Shown: positions 8,493-17,509, numbered from the stretch's first letter. The stretch is 33,561 nt of DNA from Helicobacter sp. 12S02232-10 (GCF_002272895.1 NZ_MLAQ01000011.1:1-33561); one strand, 5' to 3'. Made by a program: numbers and translations. Notes: generated by a model from the sequence alone, not told the origin.

Positions 8493-10073
8493 ATGCATAA
8501 AATAATAGTTTGTGACCATATTCATCAAAAAGGTCTTGATCTACTCACAAATCAAGATGATATCCAAATGGAGAATCTTGCTCACCTTCAAAAAGACGAA
8601 CTTCTCAAGCTTTTAAAAGACGCAGATGTCATCATTACTAGAAGTTCAACAAACGTCGATGAAAAACTCTTGACTTGTGCTAAAAATTTAAAAGCTATTA
8701 TCAGAGCAGGCGTTGGTGTAGATAATGTCGATATTGATAGTTGTTCTCGAAAAGGCATTGTAGTGATGAATGTCCCTACAGCTAATACAATCGCAGCAGT
8801 CGAACTTACTATGGCACACATTATCAATGCGGTTAGAAATTTTCCTGGAGCTGATGCACAACTTCGCATTCAAAAAAAATGGAAACGCGAAGATTGGTAT
8901 GGCACTGAACTTAAAGGAAAAAAAATAGGTATCATCGGATTTGGCAATATAGGCTCCCGAGTGGGCATCAGGGCAAAAGCCTTTGAAATGGAAGTAATCA
9001 CTTATGATCCTTATATTTTTGCTTCAAAAGCAACCGATATGGGCATAGCTTATACAGAAAATTTTGAAGACATTCTAAAATGTGACATCATAACAATCCA
9101 CACCCCTAAAAACGAAGAAACCAAAAATATGATCACTGCTAAAGAGATAAAACAAATGAAAGAGGGTGTTATTTTAATCAATTGTGCCAGAGGAGGCTTA
9201 TACAATGAAGATGATCTCTACGATGCGTTAAAAAGCCATAAAATCCGCTGGGCAGGTATTGATGTATTCAATAAAGAACCCGGCACGGATAACAAATTAT
9301 TAGATTTGGACAATGTTTATGTGACTCCCCATATTGGTGCTAATACACTTGAATCTCAAGAACAAATCGCCCTTCAAGCTGCTCAAGCAGCATTGGAGGC
9401 TGCTAGAGGAGCAAATTATCCCAATGCCTTGAATTTGCCCGTCAAAGAAGCAGATCTACCCAAATCTGTGAAAGCTTATTTGGAGCTTACTCAAAAATTG
9501 GGATTTTTCTGTGCTCAAGCAAACAAAGGAGCTATTACATCGGTTCATTTAAATCTTGAAGGCGAAATTGGTAAATATGCCGACTCCCTAATGGCTTTTG
9601 CTTTAGTAGGTGTCCTCAAATCATCACTTGGAGATAAAATCAATTATATCAACGCTCAATTCATAGCCAAAGAACGCGGGATTGAGATGTCGGTCAAAAC
9701 GAAAAAAAATTCCAATTCTTATAAAAATCTCGTCACAATCAGCCTAGCAACTGCACAAGAGTCTTTGAGTGCAAGTGGAACCGTTTTTGAAGAAGATATT
9801 ATCAAACTCACTGACATCAATGGTTTCAACATTGATATTGAACCTAAAGGCAGAATGATACTTTTTAAAAATACTGATATTCCTGGAGTGATTGGGAATG
9901 TAGGTAATATCCTTGGTAAGCATAGCATTAATATTGCTGACTTTAGACTCAGTAGAAATTCCAATAAAGAAGCTTTGGCACTGATTGTTCTTGATAGCCA
10001 AATTTCTGAAAACGTTATTCAAGAACTTAGGGGCATTCCCGCCTGTATCAGCATTAGAAATGTCACTATCTAA
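8493..10073 (+). CDS. serA: D-3-phosphoglycerate dehydrogenase
   Basis: First committed step of serine synthesis: NAD-dependent oxidation of 3-phosphoglycerate to 3-phosphohydroxypyruvate. The 526-aa length is that of the long form. It has a substrate domain, a Rossmann NAD domain (GIIGFGNIGSRVG near residue 145), the catalytic Arg in NCARGGLYNEDDL, Glu in DVFNKEPG and His in TPHIGANT. An allosteric substrate-binding domain and a C-terminal ACT domain (from about 455, ILFKNTDIPGVIGNVGNIL) follow; the ACT domain suggests serine feedback inhibition. An AGGAG site (8482-8486) lies 6 nt before the ATG. A hairpin terminator follows. Confidence 0.97.
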   Translation: MHKIIVCDHIHQKGLDLLTNQDDIQMENLAHLQKDELLKLLKDADVIITRSSTNVDEKLLTCAKNLKAIIRAGVGVDNVDIDSCSRKGIVVMNVPTANTIAAVELTMAHIINAVRNFPGADAQLRIQKKWKREDWYGTELKGKKIGIIGFGNIGSRVGIRAKAFEMEVITYDPYIFASKATDMGIAYTENFEDILKCDIITIHTPKNEETKNMITAKEIKQMKEGVILINCARGGLYNEDDLYDALKSHKIRWAGIDVFNKEPGTDNKLLDLDNVYVTPHIGANTLESQEQIALQAAQAALEAARGANYPNALNLPVKEADLPKSVKAYLELTQKLGFFCAQANKGAITSVHLNLEGEIGKYADSLMAFALVGVLKSSLGDKINYINAQFIAKERGIEMSVKTKKNSNSYKNLVTISLATAQESLSASGTVFEEDIIKLTDINGFNIDIEPKGRMILFKNTDIPGVIGNVGNILGKHSINIADFRLSRNSNKEALALIVLDSQISENVIQELRGIPACISIRNVTI

Positions 10074-10089
10074 AGAATCAGACTACATA

Positions 10090-10108
10090 AAGCCCAAATA
10101 ATGGGCTT
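10090..10108. terminator. hairpin between convergent serA and the NYN gene
   Basis: AAGCCC (10090-10095), a 7-nt loop, then GGGCTT (10103-10108). Neither side carries a long T run, though the minus-strand side reads TTTAT directly after the stem. It sits in the 47-nt gap between two genes transcribed toward each other and probably ends both transcripts. Confidence 0.5.
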
Positions 10109-10120
10109 CAGATATTTGTT

Positions 10121-10846
10121 TTAAAATCTTTTACGATACTGCACGCTCATCACGCTATTATTCACACCGCTGTAAGTAATATCAAAATACTCTGGCAACG
10201 CCTTTAAAACATCTCCCCACCCATCTCTGCCATAAGAAGAAGCTGTCTTGAAATAATTATTTTTTATCCAAAGTCCTACTCTTGAGACAAGTGACTTACC
10301 ATCATCACCAGCGGTAGATTCCACAGCATCTTTGAGCAATTTAATTAAAATTCTATCTTTTGAAAGCTGGGGATCCATAGGCTGAGCGATTCCTAATTCT
10401 TCAAAGCTTGTAAATGCCTTACGAAAATCCTCTCTGGCTTTCTTTTCTCCAAATCCAATAGCAGGGATTCCCTTAGTTCTAATCTCTTGTGCTAAAGGAG
10501 CAAAATCACTATCGCTAGTCGCCAAAGCAATGCATTCCATCACGCCTGAATACAACGTATTGATAACATCAATCGTGATTTTGATATCTGAAGAATTTTT
10601 TCCCGACTTCCCTCCCTCTCCGTTACGATTCCCTGTGATGATATGGATTGGCTCGATGGAGTATTTTATTAAAGACTCCTCCCAACGCTTTATTCCTGCA
10701 CTTCTCCAATCACCATAAGCTTTTTTAACGCAGACTTCTCCAACTTCAGCAAGCCTCTCCATAATATCATCAATGAGCTTATAGCTTACATTTTCACAAT
10801 CAATAAACAAGGCTACTTTTTTTCTTTCTTTTTCTATAATATTCAT
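10121..10846 (-). CDS. NYN-domain (PIN-like) putative ribonuclease with C-terminal winged-helix
   Basis: Predicted metal-dependent RNase of the NYN/LabA-DUF88 type, 241 aa. The acidic catalytic set is visible: D16 and N19 (VALFIDCENV), D87 (SSDIKITID), D112 and D114 (ATSDSDFAPLAQEIR). GIPAIGFGEKKA follows and is typical of the family. Residues about 160-241 resemble the OST-HTH/LOTUS RNA-binding module (GKSLVSRVGLWIKNNYF, WGDVLKALPEYFDI). I chose the ATG at 10846 over the GTG at 10867 because GGAGG (10855-10851) lies directly before it. It is monocistronic and opposite in direction to both neighbouring blocks. The RNA target is unknown. Confidence 0.85.
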   Translation of the reverse strand: MNIIEKERKKVALFIDCENVSYKLIDDIMERLAEVGEVCVKKAYGDWRSAGIKRWEESLIKYSIEPIHIITGNRNGEGGKSGKNSSDIKITIDVINTLYSGVMECIALATSDSDFAPLAQEIRTKGIPAIGFGEKKAREDFRKAFTSFEELGIAQPMDPQLSKDRILIKLLKDAVESTAGDDGKSLVSRVGLWIKNNYFKTASSYGRDGWGDVLKALPEYFDITYSGVNNSVMSVQYRKRF

Positions 10847-11098
10847 ACATCCTCCATCTTTTGGCACTTCAAATCTTTACAATAAAAATTTTTGCTTTAC
10901 ACTCAAATGGCTCTAAAAAATTACATAACTCCCATTAGGATAAAATACAAAAATTATATGCCTAATATCTTATCCAAATGAGATATATCACACTTTGTAA
11001 GATGCTGCTTTATTCTCTAAAAAAGAAGTTTTATAAAAAGGTGCCGCCTTATAACCACAGCCCAATATCATAAACAACAAATATGCTAAAATCACAAT
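10847..11098. other. divergent intergenic region
   Basis: 252 nt between the NYN gene (leftward) and the DUF721-like gene (rightward). It contains TAAAAT at 10939-10944 and the extended -10 at 11084-11092, both on the plus strand. No open frame or RNA gene is recognisable. Confidence 0.5.
11084..11092 (+). promoter_or_regulatory. extended -10 directly before a start codon (leaderless candidate)
   Basis: TG-c-TAAAAT is an extended -10 (TAAAAT at 11087-11092). The ATG of the next gene begins 7 nt after it, which is where transcription should start. No Shine-Dalgarno sequence precedes the ATG. Confidence 0.5.
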
Positions 11099-11671
11099 AT
11101 GAAAAGTTCTCAAGATATTATCTCCATCATTAAAAATCGACCGCATTTTAAAAAACTACAAAAGTTTGCAGAATTAGACAAACTCAAGCTTTTTGTGCCT
11201 CTTGAAATGCGCAAAGCAATCCTATATATCACACACCGCACAATACACGAAAACAATAAACCACCTTTTATGCTCCTCTTTGCCTTTAACCATCCCAGCT
11301 TTGTCAATGAATTTAATCATTATAATCCCGAACGCATAAGAGAGAGTTTAAAAACTCATCAAAATCTTTTTCCAAATTTATACGCTGCAATCAGAGAGAG
11401 TTTAAAAACTCATCAAAATCTTTTTCCAAATTTATATATCAATGTATCGGATTTGCGTGCCATTGTCGGCATTCAAGCATTTGTTCCAAAAAATATTCTC
11501 AACCTCTATAAGCAACCCATAATGATTGAAAATAATTTCTTCTATCAAGAACATTCAAGGGGAAATTTTGAAAACTTAGCCTCCGATCAATCTTTAAGAG
11601 AACAATTTGAATCCATTAGAAAAATCATTCTGAAAAATTTGGAAAAAAACAATGAACATTTCGCTTATTGA
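11099..11671 (+). CDS. conserved unknown, DUF721/DciA-like, with internal duplication
   Basis: 190 aa, no signal peptide. Residues about 35-75 (MRKAILYI, MLLFAFNHPSFVNEFNHY) resemble the core of small DUF721-type proteins, some of which (DciA) load the replicative helicase; this assignment is an inference from pattern only. Two 18-residue units beginning RESLKTHQNLFPNLY follow in tandem at about residues 81-116, encoded by a 54-bp-period DNA repeat. The frame continues past them, so the gene is intact. It lacks a ribosome binding site and may be leaderless. Its 3' end overlaps uvrC by 20 nt. From memory H. pylori has an unknown gene (HP0820) in the same place. Confidence 0.7.
   Translation: MKSSQDIISIIKNRPHFKKLQKFAELDKLKLFVPLEMRKAILYITHRTIHENNKPPFMLLFAFNHPSFVNEFNHYNPERIRESLKTHQNLFPNLYAAIRESLKTHQNLFPNLYINVSDLRAIVGIQAFVPKNILNLYKQPIMIENNFFYQEHSRGNFENLASDQSLREQFESIRKIILKNLEKNNEHFAY
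11339..11446 (+). repeat. 54-bp-period tandem repeat inside the DUF721-like gene
   Basis: Bases 11339-11382 are identical to 11393-11436 (44 bp), giving a period of 54 bp (18 codons), so the reading frame is kept. The last 10 bases of the first unit differ from what follows the second. The long identity suggests a recent slippage or recombination event. Confidence 0.95.
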
Positions 11672-13457
11672 AAGAATTGGAAACCTCCCTACAAGTAGTG
11701 GCGTATATCAGTATTACGATCACAAAAACAGACTTCTTTACATTGGAAAAGCCAAAAATTTAAAAAACCGCATTAAGAGCTACTTTAAAATCTTAGACAA
11801 AAAGGTTTTTCCAAATCCAAACACAAGCCATAGAATTCAAATGATGGTTTCTCAGATCGCTTCCATACAAATAATGTTGGTTAAAAACGAGCAAGACGCA
11901 CTGATTCTTGAAAACTCTTTAATCAAACAACTCAAACCAAAATACAACATCCTTTTGCGTGATGATAAAACCTATCCCTACATTTACATCGATATGTCCG
12001 AAGACTTTCCGACTCCTGCCATCACAAGAAAAATCATCAAAAAAAAGACGATCAAGTATTTTGGACCCTATACAACAGGCTCCAAAGAAACACTTGAAAG
12101 TCTGTATGAACTCCTTCCTTTAGTGCAGAAAAAAAATTGCGCCAAAGGTAAAAAAGCCTGCCTGTTCTATCAAATCAAACGTTGTCCTGCCCCCTGTGAG
12201 GGAAAAATTACTCCCGAAGCTTACCAAGCTACCATCAATGAGGCAATTTCAATTATCCAAAACAAACACAAACTAATTGCTTCACTCGAATCAAAAATGC
12301 TATTTTTCTCTAAAATGATGCGGTTTGAAGAAGCTACGATTTATCGGGATAGAATAAAAAAATTAAAAGGTATCGAAAATTTTTCAAGCATTGATTTGAA
12401 AAAACTCTACAATATGGATATTTTTGCCCTCTCTGTTGAAGGAAAAAATGCTATTTTAATCAAGCTTTTTATGCGTGATGGCAAAATTGTATCTGCAAAT
12501 TTTGAACATATCAAATCTGAATGTGGTTTTGATGAAAATGCCATCTATAAACAAGCCATCATCAACCATTACCAAGAAGAAATTCCCCTCCCCCCTGATC
12601 AAATCCTACTTCCCTGCATTGAAACCCAAGAAGATATTTTAGAGTTACAAAACTTTCTCTATGATCATTGCGCCAAAAAAATTCAAATTCTTCTCCCTCA
12701 AAAAGGTGAAAAAAAAGACCTCATAGATCTTGCTTTTAAAAATGCTAATGAAATACTCAGACTCCAAAGCAATAGGAGTTATGCTGAAGATATGCTACTC
12801 AATGATCTGAAAGATTTATTTGAACTTTCTTCAATTCCTTTTAGGATCGAAATTTTTGACACTAGCCATCACGGAGGAACTAATACCGTGGGGGGAATGG
12901 TGGTGTATGAAAATACCGATTTTGTCAAAGATGCTTATAGGCGATATACCTTAAATGGAAAAGATGAATATTCCCAAATGAATGAAATGCTTACCCGCAG
13001 AGCCAACGATTTTTCTTCAAATCCCCCACCTCATCTTTGGATAATTGATGGGGGCAAAGCCCAAATCAATCTTGCTAGAGATATTCTTGAAAGTAGCGCT
13101 GCTAACGTTGAAGTCATTGGTATTGCCAAAGAAAAGATTGATTCTAAGGCACATAGAGCTAAAGGAAGCGCTAAGGACACTTTATACACACTCAAAACCT
13201 CCATTTCTCTAAAACCAAGTGACAAAAGATTGCAATTCCTCCAAAAACTTCGGGATGAGGCTCATCGCTATGCCATTTCTTATCATAGGCAAAAAAAACA
13301 AAAAGAAATGCACAAAGTCTCACTTTTGGAACAAAAAGGTATCGGAAAAGCAAGCGTAAAAAAATTATTAGATTATTTTGGAAGCTTTGAAGCTATTGAA
13401 AATGCGACGCCTCAAGAAATTAAGCAAATTTTAAGTAAAAGAATTTTATCGGACTAA
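11652..13457 (+). CDS. uvrC: excinuclease ABC subunit C
   Basis: Nuclease of nucleotide excision repair that makes both incisions around a lesion after UvrAB binding. The 601-aa protein has an N-terminal GIY-YIG domain (G17-V-Y19, Y30-I-G32, R40) for the 3' cut, the four-cysteine region about 155-178 (NCAKGKKACLFYQIKRCPAPC), a UVR motif for UvrB contact (about 195-230), an RNase H-like domain for the 5' cut (around FDTSHHGGTNTVGGMVVYEN and WIIDGGKAQI) and C-terminal helix-hairpin-helix motifs (about 545-600). The start lies inside the previous gene, with only a weak GGA upstream, which suggests translational coupling. Confidence 0.97.
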   Translation: MNISLIERIGNLPTSSGVYQYYDHKNRLLYIGKAKNLKNRIKSYFKILDKKVFPNPNTSHRIQMMVSQIASIQIMLVKNEQDALILENSLIKQLKPKYNILLRDDKTYPYIYIDMSEDFPTPAITRKIIKKKTIKYFGPYTTGSKETLESLYELLPLVQKKNCAKGKKACLFYQIKRCPAPCEGKITPEAYQATINEAISIIQNKHKLIASLESKMLFFSKMMRFEEATIYRDRIKKLKGIENFSSIDLKKLYNMDIFALSVEGKNAILIKLFMRDGKIVSANFEHIKSECGFDENAIYKQAIINHYQEEIPLPPDQILLPCIETQEDILELQNFLYDHCAKKIQILLPQKGEKKDLIDLAFKNANEILRLQSNRSYAEDMLLNDLKDLFELSSIPFRIEIFDTSHHGGTNTVGGMVVYENTDFVKDAYRRYTLNGKDEYSQMNEMLTRRANDFSSNPPPHLWIIDGGKAQINLARDILESSAANVEVIGIAKEKIDSKAHRAKGSAKDTLYTLKTSISLKPSDKRLQFLQKLRDEAHRYAISYHRQKKQKEMHKVSLLEQKGIGKASVKKLLDYFGSFEAIENATPQEIKQILSKRILSD

Positions 13458-13477
13458 ATTTTTCTAAACACCTCGCA

Positions 13478-13506
13478 TTGAAAAACTTCATAAAATCTTG
13501 TAAAAT
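13478..13506 (+). promoter_or_regulatory. hom promoter with tandem -10 elements
   Basis: TTGAAA (13478-13483), 17 bp, then TAAAAT (13501-13506). The same TAAAATC sequence also stands 10 bp upstream at 13491. The uvrC-hom gap is 100 nt. This likely serves hom-yraN. Confidence 0.55.
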
Positions 13507-13557
13507 CAACAATCTAAACGCTCACCAAAATTATTATCTTTCAAAAGGCTTAAGCAT

Positions 13558-14826
13558 ATGGTCAAAAATCTGAATATCGGTGTTATTGGAGTTGGAACCG
13601 TTGGAGCAAGTGTAATTAAAATCTTAGAAGAAAATAAAGAGGTAATTTGCGCTCGAGCTGGGGTTGATATCAAGGTCAAAAAAGGGGTTGTCAAAAATCT
13701 AAATAAATCTAGAAGTGTATCTATTCCCCTAAGCACCGATATAGAAGATATTATCAATGACAAAGAAATTGATGTCGTCGTTGAATTGATGGGTGGAATT
13801 AATGAAGCCTATGAGGTAGCTAAAAAAACACTCCAAAACAAAAAAGCGCTAGTTACAGCAAACAAAGCAATGCTTGCCTATCATCGTTATGAACTCCAAC
13901 AAATTGCAGGCAATATCCCCATAGGATTTGAAGCAAGCGTGTGTGGTGGAATCCCAATTATCAAAGCTCTCAAGGATGGATTGAGTGCTAATCACATTCT
14001 TTCTTTAAGAGGCATTTTAAATGGAACAAGTAATTATATTCTCACACAGATGATTCAAAATAATCAAGATTTCTGCAGTGCGCTTCAACTTGCCCAACAC
14101 TTAGGCTATGCCGAAGCCGATCCATCATTAGACATCAATGGAGGAGATGCGGGGCATAAGCTTTTAATCTTGGCTTCTTTGGCTTATGGAATTGATGCAA
14201 AACCTCAAGATATTCTGATTGAAGGCATAGAGTCTATCAATGGCGATGACATTGAATTTGCCAATGAATTTGGGTATGCCATCAAGCTTCTTGGTATTGC
14301 TAAAAAACAAAATAATGAAATTGAATTACGCGTCCATCCTGCAATGATTGATAAAAACAAAATGATAGCCAAAGTCGAAGGGGTAATGAATGGTATCAGC
14401 GTGATTGGGGATCGAGTCGGAGAAACGCTTTATTACGGGGCAGGAGCTGGAGGAGAAGCAACAGCAAGCGCCGTTATTAGCGATTTAATTGAAATTGCAA
14501 GAGGGAAGAGTTCTTTGATGTTAGGCTTTGAACGCTCACCTCAAATCAATCTCAAACCCAAAGAAAATATTCAAAGTCGTTACTATTTCAGACTTTCAGT
14601 TGATGATAAATCAGGTGTATTAGCTCAAATCACATCCATCCTCACTCAAAACGATATTTCCATTAGTACTTTTTTACAAAAAGAAATCAAACAAAAAAAT
14701 ATTGCAAAAATCCTCTTTTCAACGCATACTACAACCGAACGTGCCATCAAAAATACGATCGCAGAACTTAAAAAGCTTGAATCCATTATCAAAGAACCCT
14801 ACATAATAAGAATTGAAGATGAGTAG
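13558..14826 (+). CDS. hom: homoserine dehydrogenase
   Basis: NAD(P)H-dependent reduction of aspartate semialdehyde to homoserine, the branch toward threonine and methionine. The 422-aa monofunctional form has an N-terminal Rossmann domain ([15 protein letters not shown]), the cofactor/substrate stretch [10 protein letters not shown], the GGIPIIKAL and [12 protein letters not shown] motifs, the acidic [19 protein letters not shown] signature and a C-terminal ACT domain (from about 340, [21 protein letters not shown]). The ACT domain suggests end-product control. An AAGG site lies before the ATG. The stop overlaps the yraN start by 8 nt. Confidence 0.97.
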   Translation: MVKNLNIGVIGVGTVGASVIKILEENKEVICARAGVDIKVKKGVVKNLNKSRSVSIPLSTDIEDIINDKEIDVVVELMGGINEAYEVAKKTLQNKKALVTANKAMLAYHRYELQQIAGNIPIGFEASVCGGIPIIKALKDGLSANHILSLRGILNGTSNYILTQMIQNNQDFCSALQLAQHLGYAEADPSLDINGGDAGHKLLILASLAYGIDAKPQDILIEGIESINGDDIEFANEFGYAIKLLGIAKKQNNEIELRVHPAMIDKNKMIAKVEGVMNGISVIGDRVGETLYYGAGAGGEATASAVISDLIEIARGKSSLMLGFERSPQINLKPKENIQSRYYFRLSVDDKSGVLAQITSILTQNDISISTFLQKEIKQKNIAKILFSTHTTTERAIKNTIAELKKLESIIKEPYIIRIEDE

Positions 14827-15145
14827 AAAAAAAGGTTTTGAAGCTGAAGATTTGGCTTGTTCTTATCTACAAAACAATGACTTTGAAATCATCAAAAGAA
14901 ATTTTTTTTGCAAATATGGAGAGATTGATATCATTGCCCTCAAAAATAAAACACTCCATTTTGTAGAAGTAAAAAGCGGCAAAGGTTTTGAACCTATTTA
15001 TGCCATCACGCCAGCAAAAATACTCAAAATTACAAAAACTATACATTTTTTTCTACTCCAATACGATCCGCAAACTCAATATTGCATTGATGCCCTCATC
15101 ATCAAAGACAATGAAATCAGTCTTATAGAAAACATCACACTCTAA
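14819..15145 (+). CDS. yraN: YraN/UPF0102 nuclease-fold protein
   Basis: Conserved small protein of the restriction-endonuclease-like fold, 108 aa from the ATG at 14819, which overlaps the end of hom. The acidic core is visible: E35 and D37 in GEIDIIA, then E50 and K52 in FVEVKSG. The N-terminal [17 protein letters not shown] helix is typical. The biochemical role of the family is not settled; a Holliday-junction-type nuclease has been suggested because of the fold. The length is close to that of other members. It sits between hom and trxA, as in H. pylori and C. jejuni (from memory). Confidence 0.9.
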   Translation: MSRKKGFEAEDLACSYLQNNDFEIIKRNFFCKYGEIDIIALKNKTLHFVEVKSGKGFEPIYAITPAKILKITKTIHFFLLQYDPQTQYCIDALIIKDNEISLIENITL

Positions 15146-15179
15146 AATTGCATTGCGCTAAAGTTTAGAATTTTTATTG

Positions 15180-15185
15180 TATAAT
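15180..15185 (+). promoter_or_regulatory. -10 of trxA
   Basis: Perfect TATAAT in the 73-nt gap between yraN and trxA, 33 nt before the ATG, with T-rich sequence just upstream. No clear -35. AGGAG (15206-15210) follows, 8 nt before the ATG. Confidence 0.6.
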
Positions 15186-15218
15186 CCGCCCACAATCTAG
15201 AAATCAGGAGAATAGTTT

Positions 15219-15536
15219 ATGGGTAAATATATTGAACTTAATAAAGAAAACTTTGATGCAACCACTAAAAGCGGTGTTGCTGTCGTTGATTTTTGGGCAC
15301 CTTGGTGCGGTCCTTGCAGAATGCTTGCTCCAGTAATAGACGAATTAGCCGAAGAATATGAGGGCAAGGTCGCTATTTGTAAAGTCAATACCGATGAACA
15401 AGACGAGCTTTCAGCAAAATTTGGAATTAGAAGTATTCCTACGATTTTATTTATGAAAAATGGGGAAGTAGTCGATCAAGTAATCGGTGCTACCTCCAAA
15501 CAGGCTCTCAAAGAAAAAATTGATTCTATCTCTTAA
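15219..15536 (+). CDS. trxA: thioredoxin 1
   Basis: Small cytoplasmic dithiol reductant, 105 aa, full length. The active site WCGPC has cysteines at C30 and C33 in FWAPWCGPCRM. The later cis-proline segment is present in IRSIPTILFMKNG. It is recycled by the thioredoxin reductase encoded next. It has its own promoter and a strong ribosome binding site, and is separated from trxB by a hairpin. Confidence 0.98.
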   Translation: MGKYIELNKENFDATTKSGVAVVDFWAPWCGPCRMLAPVIDELAEEYEGKVAICKVNTDEQDELSAKFGIRSIPTILFMKNGEVVDQVIGATSKQALKEKIDSIS

Positions 15537-15544
15537 ATAACTAT

Positions 15545-15567
15545 CCTTGATGATCTTCTCATCAAGG
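15545..15567 (+). terminator. perfect 9-bp hairpin between trxA and trxB
   Basis: CCTTGATGA (15545-15553), loop TCTTC, TCATCAAGG (15559-15567). No T run follows, so it may act as an RNA-stabilising or attenuating structure after trxA rather than a classical terminator. The remaining 70 nt before trxB are very AT-rich. Confidence 0.5.
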
Positions 15568-15638
15568 GTCGATATACCCATCATTTATTATTACATATTA
15601 TTATATTTATCAAATAAAAAAAATTATCGGAGGCTTTT

Positions 15639-16580
15639 ATGATGATTGATTTAGCAATTATTGGTGGAGGACCAGCAGGCTTATCAGCAGGGCTTTATGC
15701 TACTAGAGGGGGTATAAAGAATGTGGTCTTATTTGAAAAAGGAATGCCTGGTGGGCAAATTACTGGAAGTAGCGAAATAGAAAACTATCCAGGCGTTAAA
15801 GAGGTTGTCAGCGGTCTTGATTTTATGCAACCATGGCAAGAACAATGTTTTCGTTTTGGTCTTAAACACGAAATGACGGAAGTATCTCAAGTCACTAAAG
15901 AAGGAAAAAATTTTAAAATTCATACCAATGATGGTAAAGTTACAGAAGCAAAAAGCGTTATCATCACTACTGGAGGACGTCCAAAAAGAACGGGCATTAA
16001 AGGTGAAAGCGAATTTTGGGGAAAAGGAGTAAGCACTTGTGCAACCTGTGATGGTTTTTTCTACAAAAATAAAGAAGTTGCCGTTCTTGGTGGTGGGGAT
16101 ACAGCTCTTGAAGAAGCTATATTTTTAACAAAAATGTGTAAAAAAGTCTATCTTATTCACAGGAGAAATGAATTCAGAGCTGCACCCATCACAATTGAAC
16201 ACGCCAAATCAAATGAAAAAATTGAATTCCTCACTCCAAATGTCGTAGAAGAAATCAAAGGCGATCAAAATGGAGTATCTTCAGTAGTAATCAAAAATAC
16301 TCAAAATAATGAAATAAAAGAATTGAAAGTTCCTGGAATTTTCATATTTGTAGGCTATGATGTGAATAATGCTATCCTCAAGCAAGATAATGGAAATATG
16401 CTTTGTGAATGTGATCAATACGGCTCAGTAATTGTAGATCTTTCAATGAAAACAAATATAGAGGGCTTATTTGCAGCCGGAGACATTCGTATCAAAGCCC
16501 CTAAACAAGTTGTTTGCGCAGCCGGAGATGGGGCGACTGCAGCGCTTGAAGCTATCTCATATCTAGATTCTCATAAATAA
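15639..16580 (+). CDS. trxB: thioredoxin reductase
   Basis: FAD- and NADPH-dependent reductase of thioredoxin, 313 aa, normal for the low-molecular-weight type. The FAD-binding [10 protein letters not shown] lies at residues 9-18, the redox pair C134-ATC137 in [10 protein letters not shown], the NADPH-binding [10 protein letters not shown] at 151-160 and the C-terminal FAD motif GLFAAGDIR near 277. A CGGAGG ribosome binding site lies 8 nt upstream. Two ATG codons stand in tandem, so the start could be one codon later. Together with trxA it forms the cytoplasmic thiol-reducing system. Confidence 0.97.
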   Translation: MMIDLAIIGGGPAGLSAGLYATRGGIKNVVLFEKGMPGGQITGSSEIENYPGVKEVVSGLDFMQPWQEQCFRFGLKHEMTEVSQVTKEGKNFKIHTNDGKVTEAKSVIITTGGRPKRTGIKGESEFWGKGVSTCATCDGFFYKNKEVAVLGGGDTALEEAIFLTKMCKKVYLIHRRNEFRAAPITIEHAKSNEKIEFLTPNVVEEIKGDQNGVSSVVIKNTQNNEIKELKVPGIFIFVGYDVNNAILKQDNGNMLCECDQYGSVIVDLSMKTNIEGLFAAGDIRIKAPKQVVCAAGDGATAALEAISYLDSHK

Positions 16581-16589
16581 GGATTTGAA

Positions 16590-17357
16590 TTGAAAATAGG
16601 CGTATTTGGAGCAAGTGGCAGAATAGGAAGGCTATTGATTGAAGAAATAAGCAAAAGTAAAACATTCACTCTAGGAAGTGTTTTTATTCGCAAAGAATTA
16701 AATTTCGCGCTTCCAGAAAACACTTTTGTAACCAATGATATCGAAAGTTTTATCCAACATTGTGAAATCGTAATAGATTTTTCATTGCCAAATGCAACCT
16801 TATCGCTTTTAAATGCAGCCTTAAAAAAACCTCTTCCAATTGTTTCAGGAACTACCGGACTTGATAAAAAGGCATTTGATTTGATCAAAGAACTTTCAAA
16901 ATTCGTCCCCGTTCTATATGCGACCAATATGTCTAAAGGCATAGCAATGCTCAATAAAATCCTACCCATAGTTACACAAGGATTGAGTGAAGCTGATATT
17001 GAAATCTGTGAAATCCATCATCGACACAAAAAGGACGCTCCAAGCGGGACAGCCCTTTCATTGGGAGAAACTTGTGCAAAAGCTAAAAACCTTGATCTTG
17101 AAAAAGTCAGAGTCTCAAGCAGAGATGGAAATATTGGCGAAAGAAAGCAAAACGAAATTGCCATTATGAGTCTTAGAGGAGGAGATGTAGCAGGCAGACA
17201 TACAGTCGGATTTTATATGGATGGAGAATATTTGGAATTCACTCATAATGCTACTTCTCGCCTCACTTTTGCTAAAGGTGCGCTGGATGCTGCAAAATGG
17301 CTCATAAAGCAGGAAAAAGGTCTTTATGGGATTCAAGATATATTTTCAAAATTTTGA
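16590..17357 (+). CDS. dapB: 4-hydroxy-tetrahydrodipicolinate reductase
   Basis: Second step of the lysine/diaminopimelate branch, NAD(P)H-dependent, supplying peptidoglycan precursors. 255 aa. Seen are the N-terminal nucleotide motif GVFGASGRIGRLL, FSLPNATLS, SGTTGLDKKAF and the catalytic EIHHRHKKDAPSGTA segment. The start is TTG with AAGGA just upstream, only 9 nt after the trxB stop, so it is probably co-transcribed with trxB. It converges with the tautomerase gene across 152 nt. Confidence 0.97.
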   Translation: MKIGVFGASGRIGRLLIEEISKSKTFTLGSVFIRKELNFALPENTFVTNDIESFIQHCEIVIDFSLPNATLSLLNAALKKPLPIVSGTTGLDKKAFDLIKELSKFVPVLYATNMSKGIAMLNKILPIVTQGLSEADIEICEIHHRHKKDAPSGTALSLGETCAKAKNLDLEKVRVSSRDGNIGERKQNEIAIMSLRGGDVAGRHTVGFYMDGEYLEFTHNATSRLTFAKGALDAAKWLIKQEKGLYGIQDIFSKF

Positions 17358-17509
17358 GTCTATCTTCTAAAATCAGATTATCTCACTACGCCTATAAAAA
17401 CCAAAGATTGAATCCCAAAAAAAGGCACTACCCTCTTCCCTTGAATAAAATCAATCTCTATATTAATTCTTAAAATATCAAAGTAATCTATTTGAGATGA
17501 TATAAAAGA
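17358..17509. other. convergent intergenic gap, no gene seen
   Basis: 152 nt of AT-rich sequence between the ends of dapB and the tautomerase gene. I see no GC-rich hairpin followed by T residues and no open frame worth reporting. Confidence 0.5.

Noticed and set aside
10855-10880. TTGGCAC resembling the -24 part of a sigma-54 promoter
   Set aside because: The TTGC -12 part is missing at the right distance, and it lies across the NYN gene's upstream region.
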